Counted from the first letter of the stretch, positions 25,771 through 36,612 are shown. The stretch: DNA of 64,000 bases from Nocardioides sp. Kera G14 (GCF_020715565.1 NZ_CP085839.1:2480001-2544000), one strand, 5' to 3'. The notes: generated from the sequence alone by a model not told the origin. Made by a program: numbers and translations.

Positions 25771-26682
25771 TTACAGACCAGCGAAGAGATCCTCCTCGAA
25801 CCCGCCGGGGCCGACCGGGCCCTTCGTCCCGACGGCGAGCCGGTAGCTCTCGATCGCGAAGGCCGAGCCGCCCTGGGCGTTCGCCATGGAGAAGAACGGC
25901 CCGTCGGCGGCGATCTGGGTCGCGTGGGCGTGCAGGGCGGCGATCTTCTGGTCGAAGTAGTCGGTGCCGTCGATCTGGGCCGCGATCGCGTCGTCCTCGA
26001 CCGCGAAGAAGGGCGGCGGGCCGTCGAGGTCGATGTCGCCGAAGGGCGACTCGTGACCGGCCTCCCGCATGAGCCTCATGCCCTCGCGCATCGCCGACCA
26101 GGACATCGCGGACCAGTAGATCTTGGAGATCACCCACGGCTCACCGAGATCGAGCTTGTAGGACGGCACGCCGGCCAGCTGCGAGGCGTACATCGCCACG
26201 CGGTGGGCCTGGATGTGGTCGGGGTGGCCGTACCCGCCGAACTGGTCGTAGGTGACGAGCACCTGCGGCCTGACCTCCCGGATGATCTCGACGAGCTTGT
26301 CGGCGGCCTCGGTGAGGTCGGCCTTCGAGAAGGCGTTGTCGGGTGAGTCCGAGCCGGCGATGGCGTGGCCGTCCGGGTGCCACTCCATGCCTGAGTCGCT
26401 GTAGGTGCCGAAGCCGCCGAGGAAGCGGTGGTCGGTGACGCCGAGGGCTTTCATGGCCTCTTCGAGCTCGCCCCGCCGGTGCTCACCGAGCGTGTCGTCG
26501 CGGTCCCACGCGAGGTGCTCGAGCTCGGGCACCAACACCTCGCCGCGCTCACCGGCGTTGCTGATCACGAGCGTCACGCCACGGCCCTCAGCGACGTATT
26601 TCGCCATCGTGGCGCCGTTCCCGATCGACTCGTCGTCGGGGTGGGCGTGCATGAGGAGCAGTCGCTGATCGGGGACGGTCAC
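25771..26682 (-). CDS. mshB: GlcNAc-Ins deacetylase MshB (mycothiol synthesis)
   Basis: This 303-residue zinc deacetylase removes acetate from GlcNAc-inositol in the second step of mycothiol synthesis. The LmbE/PIG-L motif AHPDDE (His14, Asp17) and the GHPDH motif near residue 155 provide zinc ligands, and the length matches MshB. The GTG at 26682 overlaps the stop of the upstream small gene. Presence of mshB shows that the organism makes mycothiol and so belongs to the Actinobacteria. The close paralogue Mca differs in its C-terminal part, so a small chance of mis-assignment remains. Confidence 0.9.
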   Translation of the reverse strand: MTVPDQRLLLMHAHPDDESIGNGATMAKYVAEGRGVTLVISNAGERGEVLVPELEHLAWDRDDTLGEHRRGELEEAMKALGVTDHRFLGGFGTYSDSGMEWHPDGHAIAGSDSPDNAFSKADLTEAADKLVEIIREVRPQVLVTYDQFGGYGHPDHIQAHRVAMYASQLAGVPSYKLDLGEPWVISKIYWSAMSWSAMREGMRLMREAGHESPFGDIDLDGPPPFFAVEDDAIAAQIDGTDYFDQKIAALHAHATQIAADGPFFSMANAQGGSAFAIESYRLAVGTKGPVGPGGFEEDLFAGL

Positions 26683-26987
26683 TCGTCAGAGTGTAGGTCG
26701 GGCCGCTTGATCCGCTTGGGTGCCGCGGGAAGCGTGAGCGGCGGCAGCGAGCTGGCCGGCGGGGCGGGCTCGTCCAGCCAGCCGTCGTACTCGTCGACGA
26801 GGAGCTCGAGGAGGAGCAGCGGCGCCTCGGAGGTCACGATCCACGGGTGGCCCTCGTCGTCGTCCTCACCCTGGAACCGCTCGCGCGCGAGGGACGCGTC
26901 CCAGCCGTCTCGGCGCAGCCGCGCCAGGACAGCCCGGGCGTCGTCCTCGTCGAAGAAGACCGCGCGGGGCTGAGAAGCAGGTTCCAT
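26679..26987 (-). CDS. Small acidic protein upstream of mshB, unknown function
   Basis: The 102-residue protein MEPASQPRAVFFDEDDARAV and onward is predicted to be cytosolic and acidic, with a central helical LLLLELLVDEYDGWLD segment and a Pro-rich tail. I do not recognise the family. Its stop overlaps the mshB start by 4 bases, so it is translationally coupled to mycothiol synthesis and may be a partner or just a passenger. It starts 20 bases from a divergent gene. Confidence 0.65.
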   Translation of the reverse strand: MEPASQPRAVFFDEDDARAVLARLRRDGWDASLARERFQGEDDDEGHPWIVTSEAPLLLLELLVDEYDGWLDEPAPPASSLPPLTLPAAPKRIKRPDLHSDE

Positions 26988-27006
26988 AGGTGGTGAGATT
27001 AGCGAC

Positions 27007-27996
27007 GTGGCACTGCACCTGAGTCGTGGCGACGAGCGAGCCGACGAGGTCGCGGCGCTCGCCTCGCACCTCGAGTCGCTCGGCGGCGGGCGGGTGGGCG
27101 TCGCCGGCGTGCTCAGTGATCTCGGTCAGAAGGCACGCCGCACACTCGCGCCCGGGCTGGCCGTCCGGCGAGCCTTCGTCTGGGACAAGCACGACCGCAG
27201 CGACCCGACCTGGTTCCCGCAGGGCGTCGCGCACTCCTGGCACACCGGCTACGCCGACAACGTGCTCGTCGTCTCCTGGTACTCGAACAAGGGCGAGGGC
27301 TCACGTGTCACGTTCCTCGATCTCAGGACCGGGCGCTACCGCCACGTCCTGCTGGTCGATGCGACCTCCCGCGGCCGGATGCGCCCGGTGATGGTCCACG
27401 CCGGCGGCCTGGTGTGGCACGGACGCTGGCTCCATGTCGCCGCCACCCGTCAGGGCTTCCTGACCTTCCGGGTCGACGACCTGATGCACGACCCGACCGA
27501 GGAGCTCGGCTACGCCTACGTGCTGCCGCTGCGCACGATCCACCAGGCGACGGCGGGCGAGCACGACGAGATGCTGCGCTACTCCTTCCTCTCCCTCGAT
27601 CGCACCGACCGTGTGCCCGCCCTGGTCGTCGGCGAGTACGGCCGGCTCGGGAAGTCCACGCGGATCGCGCGCTTCGCCCTCGACGAGCAGACCGGCCTGT
27701 TGGTGCTCGGGCCTGACGGGCAGGCGCAGGCGATCGAGGTCGGCGAGGGCGTGCCGCAGATGCAGGGTGCGGTCGTCGTCGACGGCGTCTACTACGCGAC
27801 CGTCTCGCACGGGAGGCGCACTCCCGGCGAGGTGGTCGTCGGACATCCGGGCGGCGGCTGGAAGTCGCTGCGCTGGTCCACCCCGCCCGGGCCGGAGGAC
27901 CTCACCTACCACCCGCCCACGGGCCGGTTCTGGTCGGTCACCGAGCACCCGGGCAGGCGCTGGGTCTACGCGATGAAGCGCCGCTGGTTCCGCTGA
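27007..27996 (+). CDS. Conserved hypothetical protein, possible beta-propeller
   Basis: This 329-residue protein starts at a GTG. It lacks a signal peptide or helix and is rich in short strand-turn units with Trp/Gly patches (WYSNKGEGSRVTFLDLRTGR, GGLVWHGRWLHVAATRQGF, GVYYATVSHGRRTPGEV). These suggest a beta-propeller-like fold, which is only an impression. The family is not recognised. It is divergent from the mshB operon by 19 bases and ends 4 bases from the convergent thioesterase. Confidence 0.6.
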   Translation: MALHLSRGDERADEVAALASHLESLGGGRVGVAGVLSDLGQKARRTLAPGLAVRRAFVWDKHDRSDPTWFPQGVAHSWHTGYADNVLVVSWYSNKGEGSRVTFLDLRTGRYRHVLLVDATSRGRMRPVMVHAGGLVWHGRWLHVAATRQGFLTFRVDDLMHDPTEELGYAYVLPLRTIHQATAGEHDEMLRYSFLSLDRTDRVPALVVGEYGRLGKSTRIARFALDEQTGLLVLGPDGQAQAIEVGEGVPQMQGAVVVDGVYYATVSHGRRTPGEVVVGHPGGGWKSLRWSTPPGPEDLTYHPPTGRFWSVTEHPGRRWVYAMKRRWFR

Positions 27997-28000
27997 GCCC

Positions 28001-28810
28001 TCAGACGCCGCGCGGAGTGCGGGCGAGCTGCCGGCTCTGCGCGACGAGACGCCCGGCCGAGTCCCAGATCTCGCAGTCCTCCTCGAACATCCCGCCGGCG
28101 AGGTTGCGCGAGGCGTGACGCAGCTTGAGCCACCCCGGCGCGGGCACGGCCCGGACGTGCACGGTCAGCTCGAGCGTGGGCGACCAGCCCGGCAGGCCGA
28201 GGTCGAAGGCGACCGGCGGGAGCAGGTCGCAGATCGTGATCAGGCTGAAGGCGTCCGGCTCGCGGCCGTCCCGGAAGCGGAACCAGCCGGCGATCTCGCC
28301 GCGCCCGCTGGGCTGGCCCATCGCCCAGCCCAGGCCGTCCTTGGGGAAGCGCATCTCGAACTTCTGGTACATCGGCGCTCGCTTCCGCATCTGCTCCCCG
28401 AGGTCGAGCGTCGACACGCACTCCTCGACGGGCGGAAGCTCCGGTTCGATCGCCGTGGTGCGGACCGACCCCTCGAAGGAGCCGAGGTCGGCGTACGTCG
28501 CCAGCGCGGACAGCCGCGTCCGGCCCTCCTGGACGAGGTCGGCCGCGACGACGGCCAGCGAGCCGCCGTCGCGCTTGATCTCGGTGTGGACCTCGGCGGG
28601 GCCGGGCGTGCCCGGGCCCAGGTAGAAGGCGCTGACGGTGATCGGGTCGGGCTTGGCCGGCACGACGGTCCGGATCGCGCTGCCGACGACGCCCAACAGG
28701 TAGCCGCCGTTGAGGCCGCCGCCGACGGTCCAGCGCTCGTCGAGCGTCGCTGCGAGTCGCGTCGGGTCGTTCGTGGGAGTGACTGCGATGTCGTCGTCGT
28801 ACTGCGCCAT
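28001..28810 (-). CDS. TesB-like acyl-CoA thioesterase
   Basis: The 269-residue protein has two hotdog-type halves: an N-terminal one with WTVGGGLNGGYLLGVVGSAI and a C-terminal one with LTVHVRAVPAPGWLKLRHAS. This is the pattern of TesB-like type II thioesterases that hydrolyse fatty acyl-CoA. The start is the ATG at 28810. Extra upstream codons in the frame are antisense to the DUF202 gene and rejected. The chain-length preference cannot be read from the sequence. Confidence 0.82.
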   Translation of the reverse strand: MAQYDDDIAVTPTNDPTRLAATLDERWTVGGGLNGGYLLGVVGSAIRTVVPAKPDPITVSAFYLGPGTPGPAEVHTEIKRDGGSLAVVAADLVQEGRTRLSALATYADLGSFEGSVRTTAIEPELPPVEECVSTLDLGEQMRKRAPMYQKFEMRFPKDGLGWAMGQPSGRGEIAGWFRFRDGREPDAFSLITICDLLPPVAFDLGLPGWSPTLELTVHVRAVPAPGWLKLRHASRNLAGGMFEEDCEIWDSAGRLVAQSRQLARTPRGV

Positions 28811-28870
28811 GGGCCCTAACCTACTCATCGGTAACATGCCCGCCGTAGCCGGATCCGCCACACTGCTGCC

Positions 28871-29239
28871 ATGGGTGCACCCGAGGAGCGCAGACCGGAG
28901 TCGGTCTACGGACATGGTCGCGAGCCGGACCCGCGCTTCAGCCTCGCCAACGAGCGGACCTTCCTCGCGTGGATCCGGACCAGCCTCGGCCTGATCGCCG
29001 GCGCGGTGGCGCTGCACTCCCTCAAGGTGCCCGACACCGCCTGGGTCCGGAAGGTCCTCGTCGTCCTCGTACTGGCGGCCGGCGGCGCCGCGGCGCTCAA
29101 CGCGGCGCGACGGTGGGCAGCGACCGAACGGGCCATGCGCCTCGGCCTACCGCTCCCCGGCTTCGGTGAGACCCGGGTGATCGCCGTGGGCGTGGCCGTT
29201 CTCGCCATGGTGCTGGCATTAGCCTTCGTCCTGCTATGA
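28871..29239 (+). CDS. DUF202 (YidH-like) membrane protein
   Basis: This 122-residue protein has the DUF202 signature RFSLANERTFLAWIRTSLGLIAG followed by three hydrophobic helices (about 37-55, 61-80 and 103-122). The function of DUF202 proteins is unknown. It is the first gene of a four-gene run, and its stop overlaps the start of the receiver-phosphatase gene, so it may be the membrane partner of that signalling module. Confidence 0.85.
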   Translation: MGAPEERRPESVYGHGREPDPRFSLANERTFLAWIRTSLGLIAGAVALHSLKVPDTAWVRKVLVVLVLAAGGAAALNAARRWAATERAMRLGLPLPGFGETRVIAVGVAVLAMVLALAFVLL

Positions 29240-30413
29240 ATCTCCCCATGTGGATCGAGGAGGAGCCGTTCGTCCTTCTCATCGAGGACGACCCCGGTGA
29301 CGCCCTGCTGGTCGAGGAACTGGTGGCCGACTGCCGCCCCTCGATGAGCCTCGCCTGGGCCCGGTCCATGGCGGACGCCGAGAAGGCCGTGGCGTCCCGA
29401 CGACCCGACTGCATCCTGCTCGACCTCCATCTGTCCGACTCGTCCGGTATGGGCGCGCTGGCACGGATCCAGGTCCTCGCCCACGGTGTCCCCGTGGTGG
29501 TCCTCACCGGGCTCGCCGAGGAGTCGACCGGGTTCGCCGCGGTCGCCGCCGGCGCCCAGGACTACCTGGTCAAGGGACGCGTCGATCCCGAGTCCCTCGG
29601 TCGAGCAGTCCGCTATGCGACCCAGCGCAAGCAGAGCGAGCTGGCGACGGTCGCCCTGCGCGCCAGCGAGCTCCAGGCCCGGGAGAACGCCCGCCTCGAG
29701 CGCGGGCTGTTGCCCACGCCGCTGTTGGCCGAGGGCAGCGCGATGAGCGTCACGAGCCGCTACCGCCCCGGTCGCGCCCAGGCCCTGCTGGGCGGCGACT
29801 TCTACGACGTCGTCGAGCGGCCCGACGGCACCATCGAGGCACTCATCGGTGATGTCTCGGGCCACGGGCCGGACGAGGCCGCGCTCGGCGTGGCCCTCCG
29901 GATCGCTTGGCGCACCCTGATCCTCAGCGGCGTCGAGGGCGTCGAGACCCTCCGGCAGCTCGAGCAGATCCTCGCCGCCGAGCGCGCCCAGGAGCACATC
30001 TTCGCCACGCTGACCCACGTCTCACTGCTGGCCGACCGCCGGCGGGTCCGGGTGTTGCGCGCCGGCCACCCGGGGCTCTTCGTCCGCACCGGCCGGTCCG
30101 TCGAACTGATCGAGGTGCCGGGCGGCCCGGCGCTCGGCGTGCTCCACGACGCGACCTGGCCGGTCCACGAGCTGACCCTCCCTGAGGACGGCGAGCTCCT
30201 CCTCGTCACCGACGGCCTGCTCGAGGGCCGGATCAGTGACGACAACGGAGAGCGACTGGGCGAGGAGGGCCTCCTGACGGTCGCTCGCGAGCTCGAAGGA
30301 GCGGATCCTGAGGAGTTCGTCGACGCGCTGATCGCCCGGACCCAGGAGCTCTCGGAGCCGTACGGCGGCCTGGACGACGACCTCGCCGTCGTCCACCTGA
30401 CCTGGCGGGATCG

Positions 30414-30417
<4 letters not shown>
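29236..30417 (+). CDS. Response regulator with C-terminal PP2C/SpoIIE phosphatase (RsbU-like)
   Basis: This 393-residue protein has a receiver domain (about 12-130; phospho-acceptor Asp63 in ILLDLHL), a linker helix, and a PP2C-type phosphatase domain (about 165-390) with GGDFYDVV and IGDVSGHGPDEA metal motifs and a final GGLDDDLAVVHL. Such proteins dephosphorylate anti-sigma-factor antagonists when the receiver is phosphorylated, linking two-component input to partner switching. No antagonist gene is nearby. The genes on either side overlap by ATGA. An alternative ATG four codons in (29248) is possible. Confidence 0.88.
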
Positions 30418-32050
<1,633 letters not shown>

Positions 32051-32054
<4 letters not shown>

Positions 32055-32494
32055 GCGCCGCCGGTGCCCCCATCGAGGTCCTGCTCGTCGAGGACGACCC
32101 GGGGGACGAGCTGATGACCCGTGAGGCCTTCGAGGACAACAAGATCGGCAACACCCTCAACGTCGCCCGGGACGGCGAGGAGGCACTCGACTTCCTCTAC
32201 CGCCGTGGTGAGCACACCGACGCGCCCCGCCCCGACCTGGTCCTGCTCGACCTGAACCTGCCCAAGTACGACGGGCGCGAGGTGCTGCAGGTGATCAAGT
32301 CCGACCCCGAGCTCTCCTCCATCCCCGTCGTGGTCCTCACCACCTCGTCCTCGGAGGAGGACATCCTGCGCAGCTACAAGCTCCACGCGAACGCCTACGT
32401 CACCAAGCCGGTCGACCTGGAGCAGTTCATCGCCGCCGTGCGGCAGATCGACGAGTTCTTCGTCACCGTGGTGCGCCTGCCCAACCGACTCTGA
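32051..32494 (+). CDS. Single-domain response regulator (Rcp1-like)
   Basis: The 147-residue protein is a lone receiver domain: acidic EDDPGD near residue 14, phospho-acceptor Asp67 in LVLLDLNLP, Thr in VVLTTSSS, and Lys in AYVTKPVDL. There is no output domain. Regulators of this type, with the long YRRGEH insert, partner phytochrome-like or CHASE3 kinases and shuttle phosphate or control by contact. It overlaps the kinase gene and ends the operon. Confidence 0.9.
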
Positions 32495-32514
32495 GACACC
32501 CCTAGGCTCTGCGC

Positions 32515-33594
32515 ATGAGCGCAGCGCTGCAGCCGGGAACGGGGCCGATCACGGCGTCGACGTACCTCCCGTCGGGACTCGAGACGAGCCTGTGGGGACG
32601 GCTGCCGTGCGAGGCCGACGCCCCTGTCCTCACCGTGGATCCGGGCACGCAGGTCACCGTCGACACGCTCAGCCACGAGGGGATCCTCGAGGACCAGGGA
32701 CGTGACCCCGAGGCGTTCTTCGGCGGCCACGGTGCGACCGAAGTGCTGACCGACGCGATCGAGCTGGCCCGCAGCGACTACCCGCGGACCTTCGGAGTCG
32801 ATGGGCCCCACGTCGTCAGCCGCCCGATCGCCGTCTCCGGTGCGCGGGTGGGCGACCTCCTGGCGATCACTGTCGACGACACGCAGCCGCGGGTGCCGTA
32901 CGGCGTCATCTCCAACCGCCACGGACGCGGTGCCCTCCCCGACACCTACCCACTCGACGGCGCCCAGGTCTTCAGCGCCTTCGCCACCGTGAGCGTGGAC
33001 GGTGTGCACGGACTCCTCCCCCGCAACCTCGACCAGACGAGCGTCGAGGAGTCGTTCGTGAAGTTCGAGCTCGCGCCGTTCCTCGGAATCATGGGCGTCG
33101 CCGTGCCGGGCAGCGACCGGCCGCACTCGGTGCCTCCGGGGCCGCACGGCGGCAACATCGACATCCGGCTGCTCACCACCGGGTCGACCCTCTACCTACC
33201 CGTGCAGGTGCCGAACGCCCTTGCCTACGTGGGCGATCCGCACTTCGCGCAGGGTGACGGCGAGGTCAGCCTGACCGCGATGGAGGCGTCGCTGAGGGCC
33301 ACCATCACTCTCGACGTGGTCCCCCGCGAAGACGCACTGGCCCGGTTCGGGGAGGTCACCGGTCCGCTCGCCGAGACCAGCGAGTTCCTCGTCCCGACCG
33401 GGCTCGACGAGGACCTCGACGAGGCGATGCGCAACGCCGTCCGTGCCGCGATCGCCCTCATCCAGGCACGCTTCGGGATGGACCAGCGCCTCGCCTACGC
33501 CTACCTCTCGGCCGCGACCGACTTCCGGATCAGCCAGGTCGTCGACGTGGTGAAGGGCGTGCACGCCACGATCAGGAAGAGTGACTTCGAGTGA
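32515..33594 (+). CDS. Acetamidase/formamidase family protein
   Basis: This 359-residue protein belongs to the FmdA/AmdA family, which hydrolyses formamide or acetamide to ammonia and the acid. The conserved VSVDTLSHEG-type segment, the GPHVVSRPIAVSGARVGDLL stretch and GPHGGNIDIRLL are present. It is cytosolic. It overlaps the next gene, an amidase fusion, by 4 bases and lies directly before the purine-degradation operon. Nitrogen release from small amides is its likely role. The true substrate is open. Confidence 0.85.
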   Translation: MSAALQPGTGPITASTYLPSGLETSLWGRLPCEADAPVLTVDPGTQVTVDTLSHEGILEDQGRDPEAFFGGHGATEVLTDAIELARSDYPRTFGVDGPHVVSRPIAVSGARVGDLLAITVDDTQPRVPYGVISNRHGRGALPDTYPLDGAQVFSAFATVSVDGVHGLLPRNLDQTSVEESFVKFELAPFLGIMGVAVPGSDRPHSVPPGPHGGNIDIRLLTTGSTLYLPVQVPNALAYVGDPHFAQGDGEVSLTAMEASLRATITLDVVPREDALARFGEVTGPLAETSEFLVPTGLDEDLDEAMRNAVRAAIALIQARFGMDQRLAYAYLSAATDFRISQVVDVVKGVHATIRKSDFE

Positions 33595-35129
33595 CCGAAC
33601 AGAACCTCACCCAGGCGTTCTGGGCCTACGAGAAGGCGCTCATGGCCAACGACGTGGCCGAGCTCGACCGGCTCTTCGCGCCCGGCCCGGCGACCCTGCG
33701 TGGTGATGCGAACGGCCTGCTCGTCGGCCACGACGCGATCAGCGCCTTCCGCAGCGGTCGCTCCGTCCCGACCGGCGGCGCGCCATGGCGCAGGATCGTG
33801 CAGACCCATGTGCAGGCGATCGACGCCGACCACGCCCTGATCGTGGCCATCACCGAGCTCGCCTCGGGCGGACGCGGGCAGCAGACCCAGCTGTGGGCGA
33901 AGGTCGAGGGCGATGCCGGCAAGGAGTGGAAGGTCACCGCGGCCCACGTGTCAGTGCCGGCACCCGCCCTCGACACGCGGGTCTGGCGCCTCGTGGGTGA
34001 TCCCCTGGTCCCCGGTGACCCCGAGGGAGACCTCGCCGGTGAGACCGTCGCGGTCAAGGACCTCTTCGCCGTCGCCGGTCAGCTCGTCGGCGCCGGCAAC
34101 CCCGAGTGGCTGCACCACGCCTCTCCCGAGACGGGCCATGCCTGGGCCGTGCAGCGCATCCTCGATGAGGGCGCGAGCATCCGCGGCATCGCGCGCACCG
34201 ACGAGTTCGCCTACTCCCTCGCCGGGCAGAACGCCCACTACGGCACGCCGCCCAACCCCAAGGCGCCCTTCCGGATCAGCGGAGGCTCGTCCTCGGGCTC
34301 CGCGTCGGCCGTCAGCCTCGGCCACGCGACCATCGGCCTCGGCACCGACACCGGCGGCTCGATCCGCGTGCCGTCCGCCTACCAGGGCCTCTACGGCATC
34401 CGCACCACGCACGGCGCCGTGCCGGTCGACGGGCTGCTTCCGCTCGCCCCGACCTTCGACACGGTCGGCTGGATGACACGCACACCCGAGCTCCTGGCGA
34501 GTGTGGGCGAGGCACTGCTGCCCCCGCGTCCCCCGAGGGAGGAGCCCACGGCGATCCGGCGGCTCGTCGTCGTACCGGAGCTGCTGGAGCTGGCCGAGCC
34601 GCGGGTCGCCGACGCCATCCGCACCTGGCTCGCCGTCGTCACGGTCCCGACGAGCGAGGAGTCCTGGACTGCCGACGTCGAGTCGTGGCGGCAGACCTAC
34701 GTGACCTTCCAGGCCCACCAGGCGTGGGACGTGCACCGGGCGTGGCTCGAGACCCGGCTCGACACACTCGGCGACGACGTACGTGGCCGCTTCGAGGCCG
34801 CGAGCAGGATCACCGACGACCAGGCCGAGCACGCCGCGGAAGCCGCGGACCAGGCCCGCGACGCGATCCGGAGCTTCGTCGGCGACCGTGTCCTCGTCCT
34901 GCCGAGCACGAGCTCGGTCGCTCCGTTCCCGACGGACGACGTCCAGGCCACGCGGGACGCGACCATGCGGCTCACCTCCATCGCGGGCCTCGGAGGCCTG
35001 CCTGCGGTCTCGATCCCGCTCACCACCGCCGACGGCCTGCCGTGCGGCGTCTGCCTCGTCGCAGCGCCCGGGCGCGACCGCGACCTGCTCGCCCTCGCGC
35101 TCCGTATCGCCGCCGCGAAGCACCGCTGA
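33591..35129 (+). CDS. AtzH-like (DUF3225/HpxZ) domain fused to an amidase-signature hydrolase
   Basis: The 512-residue protein joins an N-terminal NTF2-fold AtzH/HpxZ-like domain (about 1-125; starts TQAFWAYEKALMANDVAELD) to an amidase-signature domain. In the amidase Lys155 (VAVKDLF), the Ser of GGSSSGSA near 232 and Ser257 (GTDTGGSIR) form the catalytic triad. HpxZ is tied to oxalurate use in Klebsiella, and AtzH-like proteins occur in cyanuric-acid-type pathways. The fusion next to uraD, uricase and a PucG-type enzyme points to oxalurate or a related ureide as substrate. That is an inference. The start is a GTG overlapping the previous stop. Confidence 0.8.
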   Translation: MTEQNLTQAFWAYEKALMANDVAELDRLFAPGPATLRGDANGLLVGHDAISAFRSGRSVPTGGAPWRRIVQTHVQAIDADHALIVAITELASGGRGQQTQLWAKVEGDAGKEWKVTAAHVSVPAPALDTRVWRLVGDPLVPGDPEGDLAGETVAVKDLFAVAGQLVGAGNPEWLHHASPETGHAWAVQRILDEGASIRGIARTDEFAYSLAGQNAHYGTPPNPKAPFRISGGSSSGSASAVSLGHATIGLGTDTGGSIRVPSAYQGLYGIRTTHGAVPVDGLLPLAPTFDTVGWMTRTPELLASVGEALLPPRPPREEPTAIRRLVVVPELLELAEPRVADAIRTWLAVVTVPTSEESWTADVESWRQTYVTFQAHQAWDVHRAWLETRLDTLGDDVRGRFEAASRITDDQAEHAAEAADQARDAIRSFVGDRVLVLPSTSSVAPFPTDDVQATRDATMRLTSIAGLGGLPAVSIPLTTADGLPCGVCLVAAPGRDRDLLALALRIAAAKHR

Positions 35130-35175
35130 AACGAACGACACGTTTCTGAAACATCCGTTTCTTATGCTGCACGTG
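35128..35175 (+). promoter_or_regulatory. Promoter and paired palindromes upstream of the uraD-xdh operon
   Basis: Two inverted repeats lie back to back: GAAACG-N7-CGTTTC at 35128-35146 and GAAAC-N4-GTTTC at 35148-35161. They are followed at once by a TATGCT -10-like hexamer at 35163-35168 and the uraD GTG at 35175. The spacing predicts a leaderless transcript. The repeats cover the -35 region, so a bound protein would block transcription. The RpiR-family regulator encoded in the same operon is the obvious candidate. Confidence 0.6.
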
Positions 35176-35672
35176 TGACGACCATCGAGGCGTTCGACGC
35201 CGCCACGCGTGAGGAGGCGGTGACGCTCGTCGCGCCGTGCGTCGCGATCCCGTCGTTCGCCGAAGCGCTCGCCGACGGCCGCCCGTACGTCGACCTGCCT
35301 GCGCTTCTCGCCGCGGCCCGCGAGCTCACCGAGTCCTGGAGCGACGACGACGTGATGACCGCTCTCGCGGACCACCCGCGTATCGGGCAGCGGCACTCGG
35401 GCAGCGGCGCGAGCGCGGCGTTGAGCAGTGCCGAGCAGGCGGGCGTCGACTCCGGCGACGACGACATCGCCGCGCGCCTTGCGGCCGGCAACGCGGCGTA
35501 CGAGGAGAGGTTCGGCCGGATCTATCTCGTGCGCGCGGCGGGACGCAGCGCCGAGGAGCTCCTCGAGATCCTCGACGAGCGCCTCACCAACGACCCGGCC
35601 ACGGAGCTGGCCGTCACGAAGCAGCAGCTGGGCGAGATCGCCCTGCTCCGACTGGAGGGACTGTTCCAATGA
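35175..35672 (+). CDS. uraD: OHCU decarboxylase
   Basis: This 165-residue enzyme decarboxylates 2-oxo-4-hydroxy-4-carboxy-5-ureidoimidazoline to S-allantoin, the last step of urate breakdown. The catalytic His is in ALADHPRIGQRHSG, the family hallmark, and the tail EQLGEIALLRLEGLF-type helix is present. The GTG at 35175 starts it, and the stop overlaps the uricase ATG. It is the first gene of the main purine operon. Confidence 0.93.
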   Translation: MTTIEAFDAATREEAVTLVAPCVAIPSFAEALADGRPYVDLPALLAAARELTESWSDDDVMTALADHPRIGQRHSGSGASAALSSAEQAGVDSGDDDIAARLAAGNAAYEERFGRIYLVRAAGRSAEELLEILDERLTNDPATELAVTKQQLGEIALLRLEGLFQ

Positions 35673-36601
35673 GCATTCGCGTGGGCGAGAACCAGTACGG
35701 CAAGGCCGAGGTGCGCCTGGTCAAGGTCGACCGACCGGCCGGCTATCCGAGTGCCGACGAGGCCGGGCAGGTCCACACCGTCCACGACCTCAACGTGACG
35801 ACGCAGCTGCGCGGTGACTTCGACAGTGCCTTCACCGAGGGCGACAACAGCCACGTGCACGCGACGGACACGCAGAAGAACACCGTCTACGCCAAGGCGC
35901 GGGAATGGGGCGTCACGTCGGCCGAGTCGTTCCTGCTCCAGCTCGCGTCCTACTGGAACGAGCAGCCGCACGTCGACTCGACCTGGTTCAAGGCCGAGGA
36001 GTTCACTTGGGAGCGGATCGGCGCCGGGACCCTCGGTGAGGGCCATTCCTTCGCCCGCGTGGGGCAGGAGACGCGCACGGCCGTCGTCCAGACCTACGGC
36101 AGCGAGCGCTTCGTCGTCGGCGGGCTCCAGGACCTCATCGTGATGAAGTCCACCGGCAGCGAATTCCACGGCTTCCCGCGCGACCAGTACACCGCACTCG
36201 GCGAGACCGACGACCGGATCATGGCGACCTCGGTCACCGCATGGTGGCGCTTCACCCCTGCCGCGGTGGAGGATCCGGCGACGGACTGGGACGGCCTCTA
36301 CGACCGGATCAAGGCGCTCCTGCTCGACACGTTCGCCGGGGTGCACTCCTTCGCGCTGCAGCAGACCATCTTCGAGATGGGCAGGGCCGTGCTCGAACAG
36401 GTGCCGGAGGTCGCGGAGTTCAAGATCTCCTGTCCCAACAAGCACCACTTCGTGGTCGACCTCTCGGGCTTCGGCCTCGACAACCCGGGCGAGGTCTTCC
36501 ACGCGTCCGACCGCTACTACGGCCTGATCCAGACCACCGTCGTCAACGACGAGCACACGCCCGAGCCGAGGGCGTGGGCCGGGATCCCGAGCTTCGCGTG
36601 A
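35669..36601 (+). CDS. pucL: Urate oxidase (uricase)
   Basis: The 310-residue cofactor-free uricase oxidises urate to 5-hydroxyisourate. The active-site Lys in NQYGKAEVRLVKV and the Thr in HATDTQKNTVYAKA are present. SCPNKHHFVVDL and a final VVNDEHTPEPRAWAGIP lie in the expected places. The ATG overlaps the uraD stop, and RBS-like purines precede the next gene after 11 bases. Unlike Bacillus PucL it is not fused to UraD. Confidence 0.95.
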   Translation: MSIRVGENQYGKAEVRLVKVDRPAGYPSADEAGQVHTVHDLNVTTQLRGDFDSAFTEGDNSHVHATDTQKNTVYAKAREWGVTSAESFLLQLASYWNEQPHVDSTWFKAEEFTWERIGAGTLGEGHSFARVGQETRTAVVQTYGSERFVVGGLQDLIVMKSTGSEFHGFPRDQYTALGETDDRIMATSVTAWWRFTPAAVEDPATDWDGLYDRIKALLLDTFAGVHSFALQQTIFEMGRAVLEQVPEVAEFKISCPNKHHFVVDLSGFGLDNPGEVFHASDRYYGLIQTTVVNDEHTPEPRAWAGIPSFA

Positions 36602-36612
36602 GGAGCTGACCG

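Noticed and set aside
33951..35669. Antisense open frame of 572 codons across the amidase and uraD genes
   Set aside because: It runs over two real genes with clear motifs. Its composition is the usual high-GC shadow.
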